Positions 35,212 to 44,344 are shown, counted from the first letter of the stretch. The stretch is DNA of 64,000 bases from an uncultured bacterium (GCA_902788575.1 CADAKY010000005.1:1-64000), one strand, 5' to 3'. The notes: generated from the sequence alone by a model not told the origin. A program made the numbers and translations.

Positions 35212-37848
35212 ATGAAAAAGATTTTGAGTGCAGTATTGTCGCTGATGATATTTGTCATGTATTCCGGTACAGCTTATGCTTTACCCAAAAATACAAGCAA
35301 AAAAATAGTCGCAAAAAATACTGTTCAAGCTGTTACACTTGAAAAAACAGATTCAGAAAGTGCAGCAGCTCAAAAAGCTGCGGCACAAAAAGCTGCTGCA
35401 GCAAAGCAAGCGCAACAAATGCAGGCAATGGCAGCAGCCGCAAAATCACAAATTAAGCCTGCACCTAATGCAAAATCTATAGATTTGGCATTCGTTTTTG
35501 ACGGACCTTCGGATAAAAATCAGCAGGTTTTGGCAAAATTCCAGCAAACAATAAAACGCCAATTATTGCCGGATTATATAGCTAATTTTCCAAAAGATTT
35601 AATTTTTACCGGAGACTGGACGGAAAAAGGTGCAATATCCGCATCAGATAAAGCATTAGCCTCACGTGCAAGAATGGTTATTTCTTTAGGATATTTATCA
35701 AGTAACTATTACGCAGAAAAAAAGAACAAAAATAAATATGTTGTAACGATTGACCAGTATGGATTGAGAGATTTCGGAGACCATTTCTTTAACCCGATAC
35801 AACAAATGACAAGCGATTTTACAACGTTTAAAGTTTTGAATCCGGATATCAAAAAGACAGCTATTTTAATGAATGAAACTTATTATAAAACAAGAAGTGA
35901 CTGGAATACTTTTATTGCAAAAAAATTGCAGGAAAAAAAATGTAATTTAGCATTTGCAGTCGTTCCTGTCAATTCAAACATAAGCGGTTCTCTTTCTAAA
36001 ATCCCGAGTGATGTTGATTCAGCATTTGTAACACCGTTATACAACCTTACATCTGCACAAAGAAAAGAACTGTACGCTCAATTAAACGCAAGGAAACTTC
36101 CGACATTCTCTTCAATTGGTAAAGAAGATGTTGAACTCGGCGCAATGCTTGGTACATCAACTTTTGATGTAGATAAAAAATTGGCTGAAGCAACATCATT
36201 TAATATTCACGGCGTTCTTCACGGAAAAGCTGTCAAAAATGAAAAAATTCCTTTCTACGATGATAAAGTAATTTTCTATAATGCCGACACAGGGGAAGCT
36301 CTTGGATATACACCACCATTGCGTTTATTAAATAACTCGACAGTTATTTCAAATAAACCAAAAACAACTTTCGATTTGAATACCTTAATCAAAACACTGG
36401 ATGAAAGTAACCTTGATATGGTAAGGAAAAAATTCCTTGTTGATGCCGCAAGACGTTCTGTTGCCAGTGCATATTTAAGATACCTGCCGACATTGAGACT
36501 GGATTTGGGATATCAAACTTATAACAGCTCTTATGCAAAATCTTATGCAGATGTTCCGACAAGAGCAGGTGCATTTACAATCGGAATGGATCAAGTCCTG
36601 TATTCACCGGATTTGGTAACAAATATCATTGTTAAACATAAAAAATTAAAATTTGACAAAGCTGAAAATGCTTTAACAAAAGCAAATACAGAGTATCAAG
36701 TAGCAAATTTATACATTGATACCTTAATGCTTGCAAATATGATAAAAATTCAGGAAGAATACGTTCAGGAAACAAGAGAAAATCTTGCAATTGCCCGTGT
36801 TCGCGAAAAAACAGGCAAATGCGGTTACGAAGAAGTATTCCGCTGGGCAGGTGAAGTTAGTGAAGCAGAGAAAAAATTCCTCTCTATGCAGGCTGACTAC
36901 AAAAACCTGTTGGTACAAATTAATAAACTTATGAATAAAGACCAAAAAGAAGATTTAGCATTTAAACCGCTAACAGCAAATGATCCGGCTTTCTTCACAA
37001 GTGACTTACATATTATTGATCACGTTCGTAACCCTAAAAAATTAGAACAATTTACGGATATGCTCGTAAAAGAAGTTCAATATCTTTCTCCGGAAACAAC
37101 AAAGCTTAAAGCTGCAATTGCTATGAAAAAGGCCGAAATGTCCAATTACGGTCAGAAATTCTTCATGCCGAACGCAAAAATGTCACTTGAATACACAACA
37201 CAATTTGGAAGAAGCCTTCCGTATGAAGATGAAGGACATAACCAGATGAAATACGTAGGAACTGCCTATGGTTATTCAGCTACCGCTGCCGGCATGAATC
37301 CGAATTATCCGCCGGCTGCTGCTTCTGCAGTCGCTCGCGGGGCTTGGGACCAATCTCCATACTTAGGTTTAGATAAACACTCCTTCAGATTCTTCATTGG
37401 CGCACAATGGAAACCGATTGAAGGCGGACACAAAATTGCAGAAATTGCTCGCTGCAAATCTGAATTAAACGAATTGAACGCATACTTAGAAGAAGTTAAT
37501 ACCGAAATAGAAATGCAGGTTCGCTCTGTTGTAAACCGTGCAATATCTAAATACTTTATGATTGAAAAATCCTATAAAGCAATGTTTGCAGAATCCGAAA
37601 ACTATGAAATGGTTAAAATACGTTACCTGAGAGGTGAGGCACCAATTAACCAAATTGTAGACGCTCAGCAACTTTATTTGAAAGCAAAAGTTGATGCGAT
37701 GAATTCTCAATATGAATTTTTCAAAGAACTTATATGGGTTCAAAGAGGACTTCTATCTGTTGACTGGACTCAGGCAAGTGAAGATGCTAAAAACTGGATT
37801 AAGGGAATCCCCGCAATCCTTCCGGCAGAAGAAGATTTTACGTTGTAG
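35212..37848 (+). CDS. Fusion of a periplasmic binding-protein-like domain and a TolC-type outer membrane channel
   Basis: An 878-residue exported protein. Signal peptide about 1-24, an Ala/Gln/Lys-rich helical linker (about 45-80), then an alpha/beta domain (about 85-370) resembling ABC substrate-binding proteins of the uncharacterised peripla-type (IDLAFVFDGPSDKNQQ, ARMVISLGYLSS, KKTAILMNETYYKTRSDW, VDSAFVTPLYNLT). From about 385 it follows TolC-like channels: DLNTLIKTLDESNLDMVRKKFLVDAARRSVASAYLRYLPTL and, later, MQVRSVVNRAISKYFMIEKSYKAM with MVKIRYLRGEAPINQIVDAQQLYLKAK. No pump gene is adjacent. A GTGGGAG Shine-Dalgarno precedes the ATG, and a terminator follows. Confidence 0.85.
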   Translation: MKKILSAVLSLMIFVMYSGTAYALPKNTSKKIVAKNTVQAVTLEKTDSESAAAQKAAAQKAAAAKQAQQMQAMAAAAKSQIKPAPNAKSIDLAFVFDGPSDKNQQVLAKFQQTIKRQLLPDYIANFPKDLIFTGDWTEKGAISASDKALASRARMVISLGYLSSNYYAEKKNKNKYVVTIDQYGLRDFGDHFFNPIQQMTSDFTTFKVLNPDIKKTAILMNETYYKTRSDWNTFIAKKLQEKKCNLAFAVVPVNSNISGSLSKIPSDVDSAFVTPLYNLTSAQRKELYAQLNARKLPTFSSIGKEDVELGAMLGTSTFDVDKKLAEATSFNIHGVLHGKAVKNEKIPFYDDKVIFYNADTGEALGYTPPLRLLNNSTVISNKPKTTFDLNTLIKTLDESNLDMVRKKFLVDAARRSVASAYLRYLPTLRLDLGYQTYNSSYAKSYADVPTRAGAFTIGMDQVLYSPDLVTNIIVKHKKLKFDKAENALTKANTEYQVANLYIDTLMLANMIKIQEEYVQETRENLAIARVREKTGKCGYEEVFRWAGEVSEAEKKFLSMQADYKNLLVQINKLMNKDQKEDLAFKPLTANDPAFFTSDLHIIDHVRNPKKLEQFTDMLVKEVQYLSPETTKLKAAIAMKKAEMSNYGQKFFMPNAKMSLEYTTQFGRSLPYEDEGHNQMKYVGTAYGYSATAAGMNPNYPPAAASAVARGAWDQSPYLGLDKHSFRFFIGAQWKPIEGGHKIAEIARCKSELNELNAYLEEVNTEIEMQVRSVVNRAISKYFMIEKSYKAMFAESENYEMVKIRYLRGEAPINQIVDAQQLYLKAKVDAMNSQYEFFKELIWVQRGLLSVDWTQASEDAKNWIKGIPAILPAEEDFTL

Positions 37849-37869
37849 AATAAATTGATGAAATGAAAG

Positions 37870-37904
37870 AAGTCTTGCTGTATAAAAAGCGGCAAGACTT
37901 TTTT
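37870..37904 (+). terminator. Terminator of the TolC fusion gene
   Basis: AAGTCTTGC at 37870-37878 pairs with GCAAGACTT at 37892-37900, followed by TTTT. Confidence 0.85.
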
Positions 37905-37966
37905 ATAATAAATATAAGTTGAAAAAAAAACATGTTGTTGGTATATTGGATATGTTAGTTGTAAAT

Positions 37967-38043
<77 letters not shown>

Positions 38044-38048
38044 TTTAA

Positions 38049-38078
38049 AAAAAAGAACCTTTATTGGTTCTTTTTTTT
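38049..38078 (+). terminator. Terminator of tRNA-Arg
   Basis: AAAAAAGAACC at 38049-38059 pairs with GGTTCTTTTTT at 38066-38076, with a T-run of eight. Confidence 0.9.
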
Positions 38079-38159
38079 GCAGCAAGTTTTCCTCCAGACA
38101 AAAGATCACTCCCTCTATTTTATTCATTAGTTTAATATTTTGCGCATAAATTCATAAAA

Positions 38160-38182
38160 AAAAAGACCCTGCGGGTCTTTTT
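38160..38182 (-). terminator. Terminator of tRNA-Gln
   Basis: AAAAAGACCC-TGC-GGGTCTTTTT, a 10-bp hairpin with a U-run on the minus strand, 5 nt past the tRNA. Confidence 0.9.
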
Positions 38183-38187
38183 AAAAT

Positions 38188-38260
38188 CTGGGACGGAAGG
38201 ATTCGAACCTCCGAGATGGCTGGACCAAAACCAGCTGCCTTACCACTTGGCGACGTCCCA
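38188..38260 (-). tRNA. tRNA-Gln (anticodon TTG)
   Basis: 73 nt on the minus strand: acceptor TGGGACG/CGTCCCA, anticodon stem GCTGG/CCAGC with loop TTTTGGT, T-arm GGAGG/CCTTC with loop TTCGAAT. The discriminator is G. CCA is not encoded and must be added by the CCA enzyme. Confidence 0.97.
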
Positions 38261-38330
38261 CCGACATACTTAATAATATGATATCAAGATTATTTGTCAA
38301 GATTTTAAACAAACTACTCTTTGTAATAAC

Positions 38331-38357
38331 AAAAGCCGGTCAATAATACCGGCTTTT
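38331..38357 (-). terminator. Terminator of the Met-rich protein gene
   Basis: AAAAGCCGGT at 38331-38340 pairs with ACCGGCTTTT at 38348-38357, 21 nt past the stop codon at 38379. Confidence 0.75.
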
Positions 38358-38378
38358 CTGTTTTCTGCTTAAATTGAA

Positions 38379-39332
38379 TTATGTTGTACTGTCACTTCTT
38401 GACATTTGCCATAAGATGTCACCCAGAAGCAAAGCACCTGCCCCAATCCATCCTGCTGCTTTCATATTTTTAAAGAATGAGAACTTACTGCCTAATTTCG
38501 GAATTGCTTTTCCTATTGCTAGCAGCCCAACTCCTACTGCTGCTCCGGAAACAGCTGCTCCTGCACCTTCGGCAACATGTGCTGTTCCTTCGCCCCATTT
38601 TTGAGCTCTGTCTTTACTACCTTTATCATTTATTCTTGTATTTCCGTCTATATATGACAGAACCTCTTCTGAATATTTTTTGTTATGACCGTCATTTCCT
38701 AAGAATGTTCTGTTAAATCCGTTTGTAAAAGCATTTTCTCCATATTTTGTAATATCATCACGCAAGCTTGTAACCTCACCGGATTGCTGCTGAATTGTCT
38801 GAGCATACAAAACTTGTATAATCCTGTCTGCTGTTAAATTTGTATTACTATTTTCTACACTTTTTACCTGATTCGGATATTTTAACAAAATATTTGCTTT
38901 TAATTTGTCATATTCACTTATAATAGAATCTGAGTCACCTTTTCTTACCGCTCTTGCCAAAATTTCTACACCACGCTGAATATCACCGTTTATAGAAATT
39001 TGTTCAATTATTTCTTTATCATGAGTTGTTAAATTTGCTACATTTGTTTCTGACAAAACCTTATGCATGTCTGCTGCGTGCTGCACCTGTTGTTTTTCTA
39101 TCTGTTGTTGAGCACTCATATACTGTTGCATAAATGCAGGGTTGTACATACCCATCATCCCCATCATGCCCATGTTACCCATTGTGCCCATACCGGTCAT
39201 CCCCGGCATTCCGTACATCATTCCGGACATTGTCGGATCCATATAAGTGGAAGAGTATGCTCCGCTGTAATCTAATCCCATTGTTCCGAGCGGATTCATT
39301 CCTATTGGCGATATGCTGTATGGATTTGTCAT
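38379..39332 (-). CDS. Unknown protein with Met/Gly-rich N-terminus
   Basis: A 317-residue protein of no known family. Residues 1-70 are low complexity and very rich in Met and Gly (MSGMMYGMPGMTGMGTMGNM and similar), then a Gln-rich patch (QQYMSAQQQIEKQQ). Residues 90-235 look helical and soluble. Residues 245-310 contain an Ala/Gly-rich segment (GAGAAVSGAAVGVGLLAIGKAI) and a hydrophobic stretch (AGWIGAGALLLGDILW) that could insert into membrane. A perfect AGGAGG Shine-Dalgarno precedes the ATG. Met-rich tracts elsewhere bind copper or form flexible linkers; neither is shown here. Confidence 0.8.
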   Translation of the reverse strand: MTNPYSISPIGMNPLGTMGLDYSGAYSSTYMDPTMSGMMYGMPGMTGMGTMGNMGMMGMMGMYNPAFMQQYMSAQQQIEKQQVQHAADMHKVLSETNVANLTTHDKEIIEQISINGDIQRGVEILARAVRKGDSDSIISEYDKLKANILLKYPNQVKSVENSNTNLTADRIIQVLYAQTIQQQSGEVTSLRDDITKYGENAFTNGFNRTFLGNDGHNKKYSEEVLSYIDGNTRINDKGSKDRAQKWGEGTAHVAEGAGAAVSGAAVGVGLLAIGKAIPKLGSKFSFFKNMKAAGWIGAGALLLGDILWQMSRSDSTT

Positions 39333-39481
39333 AACGACCTCCTACAAAAGTTTAACTAACCTTTTTTTACCTTACATATTTATAAAGTATTTTTGTTTTG
39401 CAAAATTGCTCTTTTTTACAAATTATCTTTACAAAACTTTACAATTATTAATTAATTTTTTTGCAAATAAATACAAGCATA

Positions 39482-39509
39482 ATGACATTAATAAAAATAT
39501 AGTTATAAT
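39482..39509 (+). promoter_or_regulatory. Promoter of the exported protein gene at 39516
   Basis: ATGACA at 39482-39487, a 16-nt spacer, TATAAT at 39504-39509 ending 6 nt before the ATG. No Shine-Dalgarno. Confidence 0.6.
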
Positions 39510-39515
39510 AAAATT

Positions 39516-40010
39516 ATGAAGAAATTATTTACACTATTAATAATATTTTTTTCTTTATGTCTAAATTGCCGTTCAGAAGATTTTACCCTTTCTGCCGGAG
39601 TTTCGGTTAATGAAGTTCCAAAAGCATTTTTTGGTTCCTGGAGAATAACAGCTAAACTTGATGATACAAACAGTTACAAAACATTTAAACCTCAAAGTGT
39701 AGACATTTGGAATTTATCAAGAACCGGAGATACAATCACGCTTGCAAATCCTTTTACCGGCGCAAGAGCAGATATTTCATTAAGAGCAGTCGAAGGTAAT
39801 TTAATAGTTTTCTCAAAAAAAGGAAACTATGATAACAAAATTCTAACAGATACTGTTTCTATAAGGCTTGATGATAATAAATTTTCCGGAATTAATACTC
39901 TGACTTTAGAATCATTTTCTCTTGTTGATAATCATCTAATGAAAACTGAAACTGCAAGATACCTTATTAAGGGTGAAAAAATTGCAGGAGAAAGCGTTAT
40001 TGAGAAATAA
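39516..40010 (+). CDS. Exported protein of unknown function
   Basis: A 164-residue protein with a signal peptide (KKLFTLLIIFFSLCLNCRSED) and a beta-rich mature part: FFGSWRITAKLDDTNSYKTF, VDIWNLSRTGDTITLANPFTGARADISL, EGNLIVFSKKGNYDNK and SIRLDDNKFSGINTLTL. The pattern suggests a small beta-sandwich or lipocalin-like ligand-binding fold. No family is recognised. The mtnA gene follows 53 nt downstream. Confidence 0.75.
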   Translation: MKKLFTLLIIFFSLCLNCRSEDFTLSAGVSVNEVPKAFFGSWRITAKLDDTNSYKTFKPQSVDIWNLSRTGDTITLANPFTGARADISLRAVEGNLIVFSKKGNYDNKILTDTVSIRLDDNKFSGINTLTLESFSLVDNHLMKTETARYLIKGEKIAGESVIEK

Positions 40011-40063
40011 GGATATTTACCCAAACTTTGTTTTATGATAATCTTTTAACAGAGGGGGTATAT

Positions 40064-41119
40064 ATGGAATTTAAATCAAAAATTAAAACCATTGAATGGA
40101 TTGATAACTATTCTAAAATGGTTGATCAGACTGTTATTCCTTATGAATACAAGTTTGTAAATATAACTACCGGTGACGATATGTTTAATGCAATCAGAAA
40201 TATGATAGTAAGAGGAGCTCCGGCAATAGGTATTGCAGGTGCGCATGGAGTTGTTTTATATGCACAAGAGCTTGCCGAAAAGATAACCTCAAGAGAAGAA
40301 TTTATAACCAAATTAATTGAAAAAGCTCAATATATGAAAACTTCACGTCCTACAGCGGTAAATCTTATGTGGGCATGTGAAAAACAAATAGATATAATAA
40401 AGAATTCAAAATCAGACATCAGAGGAATTATAGAAGAGCTTAAACAAAACGGTATAAAACTCGAAAATGAAGATATTGAAATTAATAAAAAGATAGGTGA
40501 TTATGGTGCAGAAATTGTTCCGAAAGGAGCAACAATTCTCACACATTGTAATGCCGGAGCTCTGGCAACTGTTGGATACGGAACCGCTCTCGGGGTGGTT
40601 CGTTCGGCTTATGCAAAAGATTCTACAATAAAAGTATTTGCCGATGAAACCCGTCCAAGACAGCAAGGCGCGAGAATAACAACATTTGAGCTTGCTATGG
40701 ACGGAATACCGGTTACATTGATAACAGATGGTATGTGTTCTTATTTTATGAATAAAGGTATGATAGATATGGTTGTAGTAGGAGCAGACAGAATAGCTGC
40801 TAATGGTGATACTGCAAACAAAATCGGCACTTATACAGTCGCAATCGCCGCAAAATATCACAATATTCCTTTTTATATCGCAGCACCTTTATCAACTATT
40901 GATACGTCTATTGCGACAGGGAAAGAAATTCCGATAGAAGAACGCTCACACGAAGAAGTTACACATATAAACGGCAAAAGAATTTGCGCGGAAGGAATTA
41001 ATATTATTAATCCGGGTTTTGATGTAACACCGCATGAATTGATTGCCGGTATAATAACAGAAAAAGGAATTTTGCGTCCCGATTATAATAAATCAATTGC
41101 GGATGCATTTTTAAAGTAA
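40064..41119 (+). CDS. S-methyl-5-thioribose-1-phosphate isomerase (eIF2B-like family)
   Basis: About 351 residues from the ATG at 40064, which has AGAGGGGG just upstream. RGAPAIGIAGAHG, RPTAVNLMWA, THCNAGALATVGYGTALGVVRSA (catalytic Cys), DETRPRQQGARITTFEL and VVVGADRIAANGDTANKIGTY (catalytic Asp) are the MtnA motifs. It isomerises MTR-1-P to MTRu-1-P in methionine salvage; alternatively it works on a related pentose phosphate. No other salvage gene is present. Confidence 0.93.
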   Translation: MEFKSKIKTIEWIDNYSKMVDQTVIPYEYKFVNITTGDDMFNAIRNMIVRGAPAIGIAGAHGVVLYAQELAEKITSREEFITKLIEKAQYMKTSRPTAVNLMWACEKQIDIIKNSKSDIRGIIEELKQNGIKLENEDIEINKKIGDYGAEIVPKGATILTHCNAGALATVGYGTALGVVRSAYAKDSTIKVFADETRPRQQGARITTFELAMDGIPVTLITDGMCSYFMNKGMIDMVVVGADRIAANGDTANKIGTYTVAIAAKYHNIPFYIAAPLSTIDTSIATGKEIPIEERSHEEVTHINGKRICAEGINIINPGFDVTPHELIAGIITEKGILRPDYNKSIADAFLK

Positions 41120-41130
41120 AGGAGTAGAGT

Positions 41131-41409
41131 ATGAAAAAGATTTTGTCAATTTTATTTGCTTTATGCATTTTATCAGCACCTGTTTTTGCAGGAACACACG
41201 GTGTTAATGGAAAAGTCAGCGGACGTTCAATTTGTGCCGGTGCATTGTCCCTCCTTGTATGGCCCGGAATTGGTCAGGTTGTAAATGAAGAACCTTATGA
41301 TAAAAATATAACTCATGCAATCCTTGGTTTGACAGGCATTTTCCGAATTTGGTCTTGCTATGATGCCGTCGTAGACAGACACGGCGGAGTCTGGGAAAAC
41401 AGAATATAA
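41131..41409 (+). CDS. Small exported protein of unknown function
   Basis: A 92-residue protein: signal peptide KKILSILFALCILSAPVFAG, then a short mature part with one hydrophobic segment (CAGALSLLVWPGIGQVVN) and a C-terminal helix (HAILGLTGIFRIWSCYDAVVDRHGG). The WPGIGQ motif is reminiscent of small membrane-associated proteins, but I know no family. AAAGGAG precedes the ATG; it starts 11 nt after mtnA and shares its transcript. Confidence 0.7.
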   Translation: MKKILSILFALCILSAPVFAGTHGVNGKVSGRSICAGALSLLVWPGIGQVVNEEPYDKNITHAILGLTGIFRIWSCYDAVVDRHGGVWENRI

Positions 41410-41416
41410 TTAAACA

Positions 41417-41454
41417 TATACAAAGGGCGCGTTTACAAACGCGCCTTTTGTATA
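41417..41454. terminator. Bidirectional terminator between the 41131 gene and ruvC
   Basis: An 18-bp inverted repeat (41417-41434 with 41437-41454, one G-U pair) around GGCGCGTTT-AC-AAACGCGCC, with AT-rich flanks on both sides. It serves the two convergent genes. Confidence 0.85.
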
Positions 41455-41470
41455 TAAAAACTAATAAATA

Positions 41471-41941
41471 TTATTTTATATTTCTTGAATGACAAATTGC
41501 AATTGCTATTGCATCAACTGTATCATCAAGCTTTGGCAGGCTTTCTGTCTCAAGAGAAATCTTTACCATCTGTTCAACTTCTTTTTTTTCAGCTCTTCCA
41601 TACCCGGTGAGAACTTGTTTAACCTCCATAGGGGTATAGCTGAATGTCGGAATTCCGTATTTTTCGAGAACTGTTAATATTACCCCGCGGGCTTCCGCTA
41701 CAGGAATTACGGTTTTCTGGTTTTTAAAGAAGAACAAATTTTCTACAGAAGCGCAATCAGGTTTATATTTTTCAACCACTGTAGAAAGGTCATTAAATAT
41801 TTCCAAAAGCCTTTCCGAATCTGTAGATTTTTTATCAGTCTGAATAGAACCGGATGTTAATAATTCAGGCTTCTCTCCGTTAAATTCTATTAATCCGTAC
41901 CCCACAATTGCCATTCCGGGGTCAATTCCCAAAATTTTCAT
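41471..41941 (-). CDS. Crossover junction endodeoxyribonuclease RuvC
   Basis: A 156-residue Holliday junction resolvase. The acidic residues are in MKILGIDPGMAIVGYG (D7), SVENLFFFKNQKT (Glu near residue 67), and KLDDTVDAIAIAICH at the C-terminus. AEARGVIL and GYGRAEKKEVEQMV are also conserved. Works with RuvAB. It is monocistronic and apparently leaderless. Confidence 0.95.
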   Translation of the reverse strand: MKILGIDPGMAIVGYGLIEFNGEKPELLTSGSIQTDKKSTDSERLLEIFNDLSTVVEKYKPDCASVENLFFFKNQKTVIPVAEARGVILTVLEKYGIPTFSYTPMEVKQVLTGYGRAEKKEVEQMVKISLETESLPKLDDTVDAIAIAICHSRNIK

Positions 41942-41947
41942 AGATAA

Positions 41948-41976
41948 ATTATAACAATAACTTAATATTTAGGCAA
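41948..41976 (-). promoter_or_regulatory. Promoter of ruvC
   Basis: On the minus strand TTGCCT (41976-41971), 17-nt spacer, and an extended -10 TGTTATAAT ending at 41948, 6 nt before the ATG at 41941. Confidence 0.7.
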
Positions 41977-42046
41977 ATTAAAGTGACAAAAATTTTGTTT
42001 TGATATACGATAATAGGAGTATAAATCTAAAAGGGAAAAGTTTTTT

Positions 42047-43126
42047 ATGGAAAATGAAAAAATAATAGGCATACCAAGGGGAATGTCATTTTATAACAAC
42101 TATCCGTTCTGGTATGGTTTCTTTAATGCTTTGGGAATAAAAATTGTTCTTTCCGACCCGACTACAAAACAAACTATGTCAGAAGGGGCATCTTTAGTTG
42201 TAACAGAAACCTGTCTGCCTATTAAAATATATTTGGGACACATACTTAATCTTATTGCCAAAGGAGTCAAAAATATTTTTGTTCCCTCTTTGCAATCAAT
42301 TGCACCAAAGATTTACAATTGTTCAAAAATCAGAGGTTTGCCAGATTTGGTCAGAAATGTAATAAAAGCTGATGTAAATATAATTGAACCGACTTTGGAT
42401 AAATCTGCAAAGCATCAGGGTTTATACGAATTCTTAGCAGAAGCGGTAAAACCTTTCGGAATTGAAAGTATGTCAAAGATTAAAGAAGCCTCTAAGCAAG
42501 GATGGAAGGTTTATAACAATTTTCTTGTTATGGCACGCTCCGGCATGGATTACAAAAAGGCTATGCATTACGCTCTTCAGGGTAAAGTTTTTATTGAAGA
42601 AGCGTCTAAAAAGAAAGAGGCGCCTATTAATGTGGCTTTGATTTCACACGGATACAATATGTATGACGAACGTGCGACTATGAAGATTTTCGATAAACTT
42701 GAAAAAATGGATGTTAAAGTGTTTACGTCTCTTCAATTGACCGATGAACAAATGTCCGAAGGCATTGCAACCCTCGGTCAAAAACGTTATTGGGCAAATG
42801 AAAATGAAATGACAGGAACAGCCGGACACTACCTGAAAGATAATAAAATTGACGGAATTATTACAATAAATGCTTTCGGCTGCGGACCTGATTCTTTAAT
42901 GGTTGATAGAATTACAAGAAAAGCTAAAGAATTCAACAAACCGATTCTTGTTCTTACAATTGATGAACAAACCGGTGAAGCAGGATTTATAACAAGATTG
43001 GAAGCATTTATTGATATGCTGTTCCGCAAAAAACGTTCAAAAATTCTTGATAATATTGAAATGAGAGAATACGATTATGTTCCTCAAACCAATATTTGCG
43101 ACACTGTTTTGTCTGATATTAAATAA
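42047..43126 (+). CDS. COG3580-type (DUF2229) CoA-enzyme activase-related protein
   Basis: A 359-residue protein: IIGIPRGMSFYNNYPFWYGFFNALGIKIVLSDPT, TETCLPIKIYLGHILNLIAKGVKNIFVPSLQS, NCSKIRGLPDLVRNVI, NAFGCGPDSLMVDRI and LTIDEQTGEAGFITRLEAFIDMLFRKKR. Conserved Cys in TCLPIK, NCSKIR and GCGPD suggest metal or cluster binding. The family is related to 2-hydroxyacyl-CoA dehydratase subunits and their activators, but its own reaction is unknown. AAAGGGAAAAG is the Shine-Dalgarno. It is very similar to the protein at 53981-55051. Confidence 0.88.
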   Translation: MENEKIIGIPRGMSFYNNYPFWYGFFNALGIKIVLSDPTTKQTMSEGASLVVTETCLPIKIYLGHILNLIAKGVKNIFVPSLQSIAPKIYNCSKIRGLPDLVRNVIKADVNIIEPTLDKSAKHQGLYEFLAEAVKPFGIESMSKIKEASKQGWKVYNNFLVMARSGMDYKKAMHYALQGKVFIEEASKKKEAPINVALISHGYNMYDERATMKIFDKLEKMDVKVFTSLQLTDEQMSEGIATLGQKRYWANENEMTGTAGHYLKDNKIDGIITINAFGCGPDSLMVDRITRKAKEFNKPILVLTIDEQTGEAGFITRLEAFIDMLFRKKRSKILDNIEMREYDYVPQTNICDTVLSDIK

Positions 43127-43133
43127 ATTTATA

Positions 43134-43832
43134 TTATTTTTCAGGTTGATTTTGCTTCCAAAGATTATACAAATCAGGACGCTTAGCTTGTGTCCTTATA
43201 ATCTTTTGTTCAAAACGAAATTCTTCAATGAGTTTATGATTTCCGTTCAATAAAACTTCCGGAACCTCCAAACCTCTATAATTTCTTGGTTTTGTATATT
43301 GAGGATATTCCAATAATCCGTCAAAGAAGCTATCATCATGTGCGGATTCTATTTTGCCCAAAGTTCCTTCAATTTTTCTTGAAACGCTGTCTATCAAACA
43401 TAAAGCGGGCAGTTCTCCTCCGGTTAATACAAAATCGCCAATAGAAACTTCTCTTGGTTTGATAATTTCTCGAATTCTTTCATCAAAACCTTCATAATGT
43501 CCGCAAAGAATTATAATTTGATTAAATTCTGCAAGTTCATTTGAAACCTTATCTGTAAAAGGTTCACCCTGCGGTGTCATCATAATAGTAACAGAATTAT
43601 TCATTTTATTGACATTCTCATAACAATCAACATAAGGCTGAGGCATCAAAACCATACCGGCACCGCCTCCGTATGGTGTATCATCGACTTTTTTGTGTTT
43701 ATCAAGAGTGTAATCTCTTGGATTATGGGTAACAACTTCTATAATACCTTCATCAGAAGCCCGTTTCATAATGCTAAAATCCATATGAGACTTAATTAAT
43801 TCCGGAAATAAAGTAAGGACATCAAATCTCAT
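43134..43832 (-). CDS. tRNA (guanosine-37-N1)-methyltransferase TrmD
   Basis: A 232-residue SPOUT methyltransferase: MRFDVLTLFPELI, DDTPYGGGAGMVLMPQPY, LCGHYEGFDERIRE (knot) and SIGDFVLTGGELPALCLIDSVSR, with the Asp of catalysis in the linker. It makes m1G37, which prevents frameshifting. Overlaps rimM by 4 nt. Confidence 0.96.
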   Translation of the reverse strand: MRFDVLTLFPELIKSHMDFSIMKRASDEGIIEVVTHNPRDYTLDKHKKVDDTPYGGGAGMVLMPQPYVDCYENVNKMNNSVTIMMTPQGEPFTDKVSNELAEFNQIIILCGHYEGFDERIREIIKPREVSIGDFVLTGGELPALCLIDSVSRKIEGTLGKIESAHDDSFFDGLLEYPQYTKPRNYRGLEVPEVLLNGNHKLIEEFRFEQKIIRTQAKRPDLYNLWKQNQPEK

Positions 43833-44344
43833 GAGAGCAATCCTTCAATATTATTAATTTGTATTCTTCTTGCTTTAATATCAACAGACAAAACAAGTGC
43901 CTTTACAAAAGGAACAAGACAAATATTTTTGCTCAAAGTTTTTACTGATAGCAAATCACTGGCACCATTGTTTGAAACTCCCACTACTGCTCCGACTATC
44001 TTGTCTCCGTCATAAACATCCAATCCAACAAGTTCATCAATTAAAAATTCATCTTCATCAAGATGCTCTCTTGCAGTTTCTTCTTTCACAAAAATAATTT
44101 TATTTTTATATTCCAATATATCATTCAAAGAATCAATGCCTTTGAATTTAATTATTGCACATTTTGGAGTAAATCTTATACGTACAATCTCCAAAAGATT
44201 GTATTCATTTCCGTTTTGGACATATACTTCCTTAAGTTCAGACAAAAAATCTTCCCGATTTTTTGAATAACCGAGTTTTGCTTCACCCTGCACACCATGA
44301 AAATTTAGAATTTTACCTACAGAAATAAAGTTATTCTTCATCAT
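43829..44344 (-). CDS. Ribosome maturation factor RimM
   Basis: A 171-residue protein: SVGKILNFHGVQGEAKLGYS at the start (RimM N-domain) and the PRC-barrel-like part EDEFLIDELVGLDVYDGDKIVGAVVGVSNNGASDLLSV...LVPFVKALV. Assists 30S head assembly. Its start overlaps the end of the upstream Zn-ribbon protein gene by 14 nt, and its stop overlaps trmD. Confidence 0.93.
   Translation of the reverse strand: MMKNNFISVGKILNFHGVQGEAKLGYSKNREDFLSELKEVYVQNGNEYNLLEIVRIRFTPKCAIIKFKGIDSLNDILEYKNKIIFVKEETAREHLDEDEFLIDELVGLDVYDGDKIVGAVVGVSNNGASDLLSVKTLSKNICLVPFVKALVLSVDIKARRIQINNIEGLLS

Noticed and set aside
39130..39290. Repeat array (CRISPR-like or tandem repeat) in the Met-rich gene
   Set aside because: The repetition is codon-level Met/Gly repetition inside one frame, with no spacer structure. 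No CRISPR array was seen anywhere in the window.
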